From Petunia secreta (Eukaryota; Streptophyta; Magnoliopsida; Solanales; Solanaceae): a DNA stretch of 64,000 bases. Positions 1 through 9,146 of this stretch are shown piece after piece; the stretch's first letter is position 1, and every line of letters starts with the position of its first letter. A program made the position numbers and the translations under genes. The stretch is from positions 12,790,001 to 12,854,000 of the forward strand of contig JARKIP010000064.1 in the NCBI GenBank assembly GCA_029990175.1. Direction: 5' to 3'. The notes under the pieces were generated by a model that was given only the letters and a program-made list of their open reading frames with translations, did no database searches and was not told where the DNA came from.

Positions 1-36
1 TCACTCGATTATGTTTCCCAATGATATTTTTTAGTT

Positions 37-160
37 GAGGGTCTATCAGAAACTGCCTCTCCACTCTGGTGGAGGTAAGGTCTGCGTACATCTCACCCTC
101 CCCAGACCCCACCTTGGTGGGATACCATTGGGTATGTTGCTGCTGTTGTTGTTGTTGTTG
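37..160 (+). repeat. SINE 3' end (TS/Solanaceae type)
   Basis: A segment with the body of a Solanaceae tRNA-derived SINE: the AAGGTCTGCGTACA block, CCCTCCCCAGACCCC, a GTGGGAT...TGGGTATG stretch and a terminal run of TTG/TGC triplets. The 5' tRNA-like head is missing, so it is a truncated copy. A second, more diverged copy lies at 57058-57182. Seen directly; the family name is from general knowledge of tobacco TS-like SINEs that end in TTG repeats. Confidence 0.75.
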
Positions 161-289
161 ACCATGTATTTATAGCCAACAAAGTGGGATAAATGAAGAG
201 GCGTGAAGCCTTTCAATGAAAAGGTGCAAGGGAACCATTTCCCATTCACACCCATTACAAAAATCTCAACAGAAACAGTCTAGAAACAG

Positions 290-565
290 CTAGATACAGT
301 AGAGAAATAGTTACATACGGTGCAAACTATGCAGATACAGCGAGATACGACAAGATACAGTGAGATACGATGTTGTTGGTAGTTGACAAACATCAAAATA
401 CTGTGAGATACGAGGTGGTTGGGGATAGGAGGAGGAAATGTGAAATTGGAGGAAATGGGAGGATTAAAAGTGAAATTAGGGAAAATGGTGGGAGGAAAAG
501 TGAAATTGTGGGAAATGGGAGGAGGAAAAGTGATATTGGGGGAAATAGGAGGAAGAATGTAAGGG
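290..565 (+). repeat. Purine-rich minisatellite and GATACAG repeats
   Basis: From about 290 to 415 the units GATACAG and GAGATACGA alternate. From about 420 to 565 there are roughly four degenerate 35-40 bp copies built on GGGAGGAAAAGTGAAATT. The + strand frame through it gives an 11-12 residue repeat (GNGRRKSEI-like). I do not regard that as a real gene: it has no other similarity and the reading frame follows from the repeat. Confidence 0.6.
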
Positions 566-794
566 TTTGCTATGTTATGAGAAACTATTTCTATGTTTTT
601 TGCTATGTTTTATATAAACTTTTCTTTTCCTCTATATTGGGTAATTTTGCTAAAATATTGCTATATTTTGTAAATAACTTCTAAAACTTGTACCTTTCTG
701 TAAAAGTTCCTTCGTTAAATGGTTGGTAATGCAAGCCCAAAGTAATAGCTTAATTGAAATAAAGGAATTACTAAAAAATAGTACTCCAGACAAA

Positions 795-1015
795 GGAAAT
801 TACAAAAAAGGACCATATTATTTTCCTTAATGCATAGCGTAGTCCCTAATTTACAAAGTTAGGCACTCCTTCAAAATAAAAATGCCTTAGCAACTAATTC
901 TCCCCTCCCCTGCCACTAACCCGCCAGCAGACACCCTCTCTGTCGGCGGGTCAGTGGCAGGGAGGGGGTGAATTGGCAGCTATGGTTAATTTTGTCTATA
1001 TCATTGCTTTAACTG
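795..1015 (+). repeat. Dispersed repeat module with GC-rich hairpin
   Basis: This AT-rich stretch contains an imperfect hairpin at 901-966 whose arms both carry CTGCCACT-ACCCGCC. The flanks (AGGCACTCCTTCAAA upstream, GAATTGGCA and TTTTGTCTATATCATT downstream) recur in reverse orientation at 18225-18412 around another GC-rich hairpin. It is therefore a dispersed repeat, probably a non-autonomous DNA element. I could not find its ends. Confidence 0.5.
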
Positions 1016-3450
1016 AGTTTATACTCACAAATTTACCAGAAAAAAAAGGACAATTACAAAAATATACAAACCTAATATACCACATTTACAAAACATAAAA
1101 ACACTATACCACTTTACAAAAAATAACAATACTTTTTTTACATAACGTATACAAAATGCATTTACACCATACAATTTATGGTTGTACCATCTCCCTCCCT
1201 ACTGTTTCAGTCACTGCAGTGGCGCCGATGACTGGAGGCCGATCACCGCCGGTCAACCACCGGCTGGAGGCGGCAGGTCGCCGGATATGTAATTTTTTTT
1301 TTAGATCTACAAAAGGAACATACAAAATATACACATATATACATATGAAACTTCATATGAATTATTGTTTTGAATTTAGATAGCCAAACATACACAAATA
1401 TATACAATCATACAAAGATACAAAAAAATATATATAAATAATTTTTCAGTACATACACATACACTAACATACAACAACATACACATATATACACCAACAT
1501 ACACATACAAAAAGTGGGAGATAGATATTTATATACAAAAAATATAAGGACATACATATTTTATATAAAAAAATATAAGGACATATGTATTTTATACAAA
1601 AAATACAAAATATATACATACTACGTACATACAAAAAGGAAAAAGGTAAAAAAAGAAAAAAGAAGTAGATCTGAACCCCACTGAAAAATCCACCGGAAAA
1701 CATAGATTGGAGCAGCCCGCCGCTGCATTGGAGGAGCAGCGCCGCTGCACTGCGGCAGCAACAGCACCAATAGCAACGGGGAGGAACAAGGACAACAAAG
1801 AACACCAACAACGACGGGCTGCTGGTTGCCGGCGAGGGGAAGGGGGACGATGACAGGGTGGGGCTGATGGGTGGAGGAGGTGAGAGAAGGTAAGAGAGGG
1901 GAAAGAAATTAGGGTTTTATGTTTGGGGATGGAAAAATGACAAAGTGGTATGTAGGGTAATTATGAGAAACTATTGTTATGTATTATAAATATTATAAAG
2001 CTATTATTATTTTTTTGTAATTTAACTATTAGGGTAGTCATGTAGTGTAAATTTTCCTTTCTTTCAATCGATCCAAATGTCTTTGCGGTGAACAAAAAGT
2101 ATAAGCAGTTAACATCTTGTGTATTTCGTGTATATGTATAGGTAGAAGTCAAAGAACCTTCTTGCAAAGTCTCCCCGGTAAATATACCTTTTTCCAACAG
2201 AAATACTTTTTTCCCATTCCTCCAAGTACTTTTTTACATGAAGTTCTACTGAAGTTAAAACTTAAATCAACGAAAAATATGCGTCCAAAAGTAAAAGTAA
2301 ATTAAAATTTATGAAAGACTAATTCATTGTGTATTCTCAGTTTCCATCACATTTCTTATAGTTTCAATCGAATTAAAGTCGTAGAATCCCAATGAAACAT
2401 GAATATGTGCAAGTGTGATATTAATATAAGGTTATCAACGCGAAACAGTGGACCTTGTCAGTTGTCATTTGGGGCCAATATCATGAATAAGGTTATCTAC
2501 TATATTCCACTCATATTAAGGTCAAGGCGGCTCCTTGTTAAGCTAAAATAAAAGGTTCTACTCTTTTTTTTCTAATCCAAGTACAAAGTCATTGCATATG
2601 TACATCTGACTTTTCCGTTGTCTACCTTGGGTCAGTCCACTCCCTCATATCCAATTGTCAATTTGTAATTCAAATAATTTCAGTACAACAACCTTTACTT
2701 AATTTTTCTTTTCTAAAACGAAAGGTGTAAAACTTCTTAACTAAGTTACACTTGAGAAAAACAATCTAGTTTTAATTCATTTTTCTTATGTTCTCTTCTT
2801 TAATTATTTTTATTATGTCTGTGAAGTGTTGGTCAAAATTAATATACATATGATGTAGCTAGGTTCTGAAATCACGAGAACTCATATCCAATTCTCATCA
2901 AGTTACCATTTTTGTGATCAAGATATATGTTAGAATTCTCTTTACTAATTAACGTGTGTTAGTGGTTATCAATGTTGATTCTCGGTGTTATAAATTTTCA
3001 ATCATCTTGACAGATAGTACAATTCTCAGAGTGTCCTTTAAGTCCTTCACTTTATGGCTCCCAATCCTGGAAATTAGCCGTTATTTCCTCTAACTTGTGG
3101 TTTGTAATGTTGCAACTGCATATCTTATTACTAGTTGACTGAAAAGGAAATTGTCTTATACTCCATTATGTTGGTTGGTAGGAAATTATTTTTATACTTT
3201 GAACCATTCTTCTCCTCATAAATAATTTTCTTTTTCCTCATAAATAATTAAATAAAAAAAGTTATATGTCACTTTTTCAACATAATATTAAGTACTACTA
3301 TTCAAACACGGACTTGTAGAAACTTTAAACTTCAAATTAAAGTAATTCGTCACAACGTTCTAAAGAAGCTGTTATACACGCGTTATACTCGGCCCTTCAC
3401 TCCTTTTAGTTCCATTCTCTTTCGTTTCTCTTTCTCAAAATTTCAAAGCC
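1016..3450. other. Non-coding spacer upstream of the ANTH gene
   Basis: AT-rich with runs of ATACA/ATATA and a local duplication near 1540-1610 (ATATAAGGACATA twice). GC-richer sequence at 1680-1860 has no convincing reading frame. The last few hundred bases presumably hold the promoter of the gene at 3451, but no clear TATA box could be picked. Confidence 0.4.
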
Positions 3451-4479
3451 ATGAGCAGAAAAAGAAAACTCAGAGACATTATTGGTACAATCAAAGACAA
3501 AGCTTCACTTATCAAGGCTAACTTATCAACCAAACGTAGCGTTTCATCAATTCAAGTCGCCGTCATACGCGCCACCACACACTCCTCCGCATCTCCACCA
3601 CCGGACCACCGTATCTCCGTCATCATCTCTGCCGGTGACCACTCACTCCCTGCCATATGTACATGCATTCAAACCATCATGGACCGCCTTCATAGTACGC
3701 ATAATCCGTATGTTGCCCTAAAATGCCTATTCATATTCCATAACATTATGGTTAAAGGTTCACTTCTTTATAAAGATCATGTATCCTTTTTCCCCTCTTC
3801 TGGTGGTCATAATTCTCTTAATCTCATCGGATTTTACGATAAATCCGATATCGAAACACGACAGCTCTCGTCATGGGTACGATGGTACGCTAATGTTTTG
3901 GAACGCAACATGATAACGTCTAGGGTTTTGGGTTCCTATATTTCTCCTTCATCAAGATTATCGATAAACTTCGATAAAATTGCTGATCATAAAGGAAATA
4001 CCGGCAATATCTCTTTGAAATCTAATTTTGTAACGGAAATGGATTTTTTGGTATGCATGGTGGAAGGGATATGTGAAGCGCCAGAGTCACAACATTTCCA
4101 AAAAACTGACTTAGTGCATGAGATAATGATATTAGTTGCTGAAGATTATCGTTCTACTCAGTACCAGATTATGATTAGACTCGTTGAGTTAGGCGAACGG
4201 GTTTCAATATTGAGTTACTTGGATTTGTCCGAGTTGATATTATATTTGAAAAGGGTTGAAGGATGCAGGAAAAGATTAAATGAATTGTTTATAAGGAGAA
4301 AAAATGATCGTTTTTGGGAAATGGTAAGTCAAAAAAAGATGGAAATGGAGAATGTGAAATATGAAAGGGAAAGACAAAGTTATCTACTATGGAATGTTGA
4401 TGAAAAGTCAGCTGAGTTAACTCGGTCATTACAAAGAATTGGAGAAAAAACTCAACAATTTTTGGTTGCTACTGTATAG
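3451..4479 (+). CDS. ANTH-domain clathrin-assembly protein (AP180/PICALM-like, At4g40080 type)
   Basis: A single exon encodes 342 residues from an ATG in good plant context (AAGCCATGAG) to TAG. Residues about 25-160 form an ANTH domain. It includes the AVIRATTH segment (37-44) and following DHRI (52-55), equivalent to the phosphoinositide-binding region, then ICTCIQTIMDRLHSTHNPYV and YVALKCLFIFHNIMVKG, and SSWVRWYANVLERN. The C-terminal third is helical and charged (about 265-340), with no obvious DPF or NPF clathrin/adaptor motifs. This matches the short, intronless plant group of 'putative clathrin assembly protein At4g40080' rather than the long CAP forms. The inferred role is binding PI(4,5)P2 membranes and helping load cargo or clathrin during endocytosis. 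The lysines usual in the lipid-binding motif are mostly replaced, so binding strength is uncertain. Nothing nearby is functionally linked. Confidence 0.9.
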   Translation: MSRKRKLRDIIGTIKDKASLIKANLSTKRSVSSIQVAVIRATTHSSASPPPDHRISVIISAGDHSLPAICTCIQTIMDRLHSTHNPYVALKCLFIFHNIMVKGSLLYKDHVSFFPSSGGHNSLNLIGFYDKSDIETRQLSSWVRWYANVLERNMITSRVLGSYISPSSRLSINFDKIADHKGNTGNISLKSNFVTEMDFLVCMVEGICEAPESQHFQKTDLVHEIMILVAEDYRSTQYQIMIRLVELGERVSILSYLDLSELILYLKRVEGCRKRLNELFIRRKNDRFWEMVSQKKMEMENVKYERERQSYLLWNVDEKSAELTRSLQRIGEKTQQFLVATV

Positions 4480-6211
4480 AAGTCAATGGTGAAGGTGGTT
4501 TTTGGGGCTTTAGCTATTGTCTAGAGGCCTGGGCTGGTCTGTAGCTAAATTTCTAATTTTGATCATTTGCAATAATTGGAAGCCTATTAAGTACAGTTTT
4601 TCTTGTGTTTGTAATTTGAATATGTTTTTCATTTGAAAAGGGTTCATTATGTGATAATCACTGCAAACTCTGTAGCCGAAGATGTTGAAGTTGTTCTGTA
4701 CATTGTGAATAAAAATCATTGCAAGCCCTGTCGCCGGAGTATTTCTTGTTCCAACACTAATTGATGCCAGTAAAAAGTACTCCTATTTTCAGTTTATTGA
4801 TAGAGCTCCATCAATTGAGTGTTCCGAGTAGGATATGTCATATTGCGTTAAAGGCGCGTTATAAACGTCTTCTAGGTGTAATTGAACATATATGAAAGTC
4901 CACGAGAGATGATAAGGCATAGTATATGTGCCAAATTGCCATTTGCCATTTTGCTAACTAATAAGCCCATCGAGTTTGAAGTTTCACGAACACCTTGTCA
5001 GTTGTCATTCCCTATTCAATGTAGCATCCCCTATTAATACCTTTTTGGTTTGATTCTAGAGGACGACCAAATTAAAATTGAACTTAAGAGAGAACAGCAC
5101 CATCCCCTGTTAATACCTGTTTGGTTTGATTCTGAAGGACTAAATTAAAATTGAACTAAAGACAGAATTAAGATTGTCCGTCAACATGAAAGCTACAATA
5201 TCGACTTAGAAAAAGCAAGGACTAATCACAAGTCAAATCATGCCAATCCGGTTTACTGACTAGATGTTCAAAACAAAACTTTGCTCCACCTAATTAATGA
5301 TCAATCAAAAGAGTAATTGTAACTAGGGTAAAACTTGCAGTATTCATTAGCAATGATGTGCATCTATCTATATGTATATGATTAGAACAATATATACGGT
5401 TATTGATTAAAAATGAAGTGTTCATTATTTCTTGAAGGATATTATAGCATTAGTGACTTCTATCTGTAACCCCAACCCGCAATCACTACGCCAAAAATGA
5501 AAATACATTGTATGAATTATCTTATAAAATTAAATTGTTACTAAATATAATAATACGTCATTCTCTTTTTAACTGATAAAAAAAGAAAACCTTTCACATC
5601 AAATGGGACTGAAAAACTCAATAAGAAAAATTAAACTCTATACACATTCATAATACTTATTTACTGTTCCTAACTCCATTTTCCACTCCCTTTCTTTCTC
5701 TAGCCATTCAACTTTTTTTTTCAAATATTTATTAATTAAATTATATAATTTTAAATGCAATCAGATATTAACTATTTATCCCTTCTATTTAAGGATTAAT
5801 CACAAATCAAGATAAATTCTAAAATATTTTCAATTCCTAAATATCAGGTAATTAAGTGTGCGTTATTTAAGGAATTTTTTTATAAGTACCTATTATATAA
5901 GATTTATTTTCATTGATTACCACTTATATATGGTACCATAAATTAAATTATAAATATACCATAAATCTATTTATCCTTATCCACTATATTATCAATGTTT
6001 CCACTTGTGGTGCAACAGAAAACATATTAGAATACGCTCCTTTCTCTTCTCACTCCTATCTTTTTCTTCCATTTTCTCACATCCCTTTACCCCTATATTC
6101 TCACAGCTTGCCCTCCATAATCATGTTTCCTCCATTATTCACGGAGAATCATTATAGATTTTTCTTCTTATAGTTTATGAATGAATTAATATTACATTAT
6201 TAATCCATACG
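4480..6211. other. Intergenic spacer with a 75-bp tandem duplication
   Basis: No gene is supported. At about 5024-5180 a unit starting CATCCCCT.TTAATACCT is duplicated in tandem with a period of about 75 bp, and the copies share TTTGGTTTGATTCT and AAATTAAAATTGAAC. The rest is AT-rich single-copy-looking DNA. The short frames here lack any recognisable motif. Confidence 0.45.
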
Positions 6212-6570
6212 TATATTCCTTTGAAACATGTTGCATATATTGGTATATAATTAAGTTATTCTAGTATACTATATACTTATATACGGTATACGTATATGAT
6301 AAACCATTAATATATCTATAATATATATTATATTATTAGTATATTATATTAAATAATCCTAATATACTACATACGAGTATCCAGTATACTATATTCCTTT
6401 GAAACACGTTGCATATATTGGTATATAGTAATTAAATTATTCTAGTATACTATATACTGACATACGGTATACGTATATGGTAAACCATTAATATACCTAT
6501 AATATATATTATATTATTAGTATATTATCTTAAATAATCCTAATAAACTATATACGAGTATCCAGTATAC
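6212..6570. repeat. 178-bp tandem duplication, AT-rich
   Basis: The block starting TATTCCTTTGAAACA at 6214 is repeated at 6392. Both copies continue with GTTGCATATATTGGTATAT, GGTATACGTATATG and ATACGAGTATCCAGTATA. Divergence is a few per cent by eye. Each unit is rich in TATAC/GTATA palindromes. No coding content. Confidence 0.75.
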
Positions 6571-7205
6571 CATTAAAAGTTCCATAATGTACGTACCATT
6601 ATTGGAAATACTATCAGATAATTTGGAGCCGAGTGTAACGATGATTGTATTTAAGAGAAAATCCGTGGAATGAAGTCCAATGTTACAGGTTTCTCTGATT
6701 AACTTCAGCTGGGATGAGGGAGAGTCCCAAGTGATTTGATACTCTCTAACTAACTTGTTTAGAGATGATTTAGTATAATTACACTATTTTAGGAGATAGA
6801 TATTTAGTATATCCAAACTTTAAATTTAGGAAAATATGTAGAAGTGGTATTATTAAATTAAAATCTCTAAATATGGTATAAAATTTAAGAAAATGGTATA
6901 TTTTCTATTTAATTATATTATTAGGTAAATATAGGAATTAAATCTTTAAAGGTGGTGTATTACGTACTTTTCCCGTTATTTAAAGCATTACAATCAATGC
7001 ACATCTATTCCTCTTCCACTTTCACACATGATTTAATATCCCATATTTTTTCGTCTCTCCTTATTATTTAAAATTGAATAATTATTAATATATAAAATAT
7101 TAATTAAATAAATAGTACATATATAATATATTAAAATATTAAGTGAATAATTATTAAATACACAACATATAATAAATATTAAATAACATACATATCGTGT
7201 ATCTA

Positions 7206-7234
7206 ATAAATAAATATTAAAATATATGATATTT

Positions 7235-7282
<48 letters not shown>

Positions 7283-7300
7283 AAATATCATATATTTTAA

Positions 7301-7311
<11 letters not shown>
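7206..7311. repeat. Palindrome centred on (TA)n
   Basis: The arms read TAAATAAATATTAAAATATA on the left and the exact reverse complement on the right. They run inward through ATGATATTTTGTG/CACAAAATATCAT into a (TA)n centre, giving about 106 bp of near-perfect dyad. A second (TA)n tract follows at 7311-7358. Such DNA can extrude a cruciform; here it looks like a slippage product. Confidence 0.75.
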
Positions 7312-7363
<52 letters not shown>

Positions 7364-7446
7364 TAATCACTTAATATTTTTAACATATTGTGTTGTAATA
7401 TATTGTGTATGTAATGTGAGATTCTTTTGAGGACAGACTAAAAAAG

Positions 7447-7478
7447 AAATGGTACCACATAAATTGGGACCGAGGGAG
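7447..7478. mobile_element. Stowaway MITE terminus (relic)
   Basis: AAATGGTACCACATAAATTGG followed by GACCGAGGGAG and then TA matches the right terminus of the complete Stowaway at 36999-37273. No matching left end was found, so this is a one-ended relic. Confidence 0.5.
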
Positions 7479-7893
7479 TAGCATTTAACTTGAATTTCTT
7501 CCAATATTCCTCGGATGGAGACCCACACAACTTGAATTTCTTCAACTCAAAATTCAATGGTAAAGTTCACATTTCATTAGATCGTGCCGGAAAGGTAAGG
7601 ACAAACACCAAAGGATGAAAGTCTGCGATGTTTGCAAGTATTTGAATCAAACTTTCTTATTTCTTCACAATTACACTTAGTTTTTTAAAGTTTTCCCATA
7701 TTTTTAAAATTAAATCTATGCTAATTTAATGTGATTTTTGGAAAATCAATGGTAGAAACGAAAAGAGGAGGCTAAAACGAAGCCGATGGTGGTCAATGCC
7801 GGTCAACTAGAGAGAAAGAGGAGAAGTGCGAGGTAGGTTTTCTAAAGACAGAAAGTGTGAATGTGAAATAATTGTAGAAAAGTAATTAAGGGT

Positions 7894-8580
7894 TGTTTAA
7901 CCTAGATCCGATTTTAGGCCAATTAACAATTAAATTTGTATTTGCGGAGTCACGATCAATAGTTGAGATTAAGAGTTTATACGGTGATCTAAGATGATGA
8001 TAATATAAGAACGAGATGCGAGTATCAACTAGTAAAACAAAGCATAAACGGAAACAAAGAAAGGTAACTGTATCGTATCGCTCGTCTTCGGAGAGAGTTC
8101 TTCGATACTAGTCGCACTTCAGACGATCACAGAACTAAAGTAGTAATCAAAATATGAGCAAAGAGAGTATCTGAGCAAGAGCGAGAGAGTATTCTTATTG
8201 ATAGTGTAGACAGGAAGTAAAAGTTATGTACAGTCGATTAAGGCGAATGCTATTTATAAGCCTGGTAGGCACCCGTTGGGGTTTTGTAACCGCTGGGCGT
8301 GGATCCGTTTGGATAAGTAACTGCTGGTCACGTATCCGTTGGAGTCATAACCGCTGGGTTGTAATGATTGCCTTAATGACCATTAATAGATTGATCGTGG
8401 ATGATCATGTTAATAACTGCTCATTTAGACCATGTTGACTGTTGAAGTGTTTCATAACTCCTTTAGGTCTGCTCGTGATGAATGTCTGTCCGTTGGATGT
8501 CTGTCCGTTGAAATGTCTGCTCGTGCTACGTGGAAGACACGTGTCACCTTTCCAAGTCCAGTCAGTTTTTATCCAATACA
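7894..8580 (-). repeat. 3' LTR of element A
   Basis: 687 bp, starting TGTTTAACC and ending CCAATACA as read on +. It matches 17075-17766 along its whole length. A minus-strand TATA box (TATAAATA) lies at 8251-8258. The immediately inner bases, read on minus, form a weak polypurine tract (GTGCGGAGACTATC) before the LTR. Confidence 0.9.
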
Positions 8581-9021
8581 GATAGTCTCCGCACTTCTCG
8601 AACAGAGTATCTGTTCGAGGAGTGGATATGAATTTTGGCGGGAATTCCTTGCGAATTTTTGTCTCCGTATGATGTATCTTGATGACGTACGAGCCTTATC
8701 AGCTATGTGACAAGCCCTCATGACGTGCGCATTTAATTCGCTGTATAAAAAAGTAACTGCAGCTGCCACGCCTGCGGAACTGCAGGTCATTCCGAAGTGA
8801 CTATTGCGTGCCCCAAGGGCAAAAGTAATGATTTTAACCGCTTCAGCCACGTGCACACGTCGTCTGTTGATCACGAGGTGACCGCTACTTTCCAAAATAA
8901 TGATGATACTATAAAGTTTTGATGAACCCTATTCTTTCTTTCAACGGCCAGATTTGATCGAGATTTCTCTGATGGCCTCCACGTGTCTCGAAGGAAATTT
9001 ATGGGGTTGAATTTTCACTCC

Positions 9022-9029
9022 TATAAATA
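9022..9029 (+). promoter_or_regulatory. TATA box of the element A antisense gene
   Basis: TATAAATA within CTCCTATAAAT, about 125 bp before the first ATG of the antisense gene. The same 11-mer lies about 107 bp before the corresponding start in element B (38489). An upstream AAAAGTAATGAT motif is also shared (about 8821 here and about 38445 in B). These shared blocks argue for a dedicated internal promoter. Confidence 0.6.
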
Positions 9030-9146
9030 GGGGTTTGCCTGATGAGAAACCTTTTACTTGCCTTTATTTCTTCTCCGCTGTTCTTTGAAAATACTTTGAA
9101 CTAGCTTTTGAATTCTTCTTGATAACTTCATATTTTCCCTGCAACC

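Noticed and set aside
370..684. 104-residue + strand frame with 11-12 residue repeats
   Set aside because: It is the translation of a purine-rich minisatellite; no start context, no similarity to known proteins.
7033..7430. Two frames beginning with a long IYIYIY run
   Set aside because: Translations of the (TA)n palindrome on both strands, not genes.
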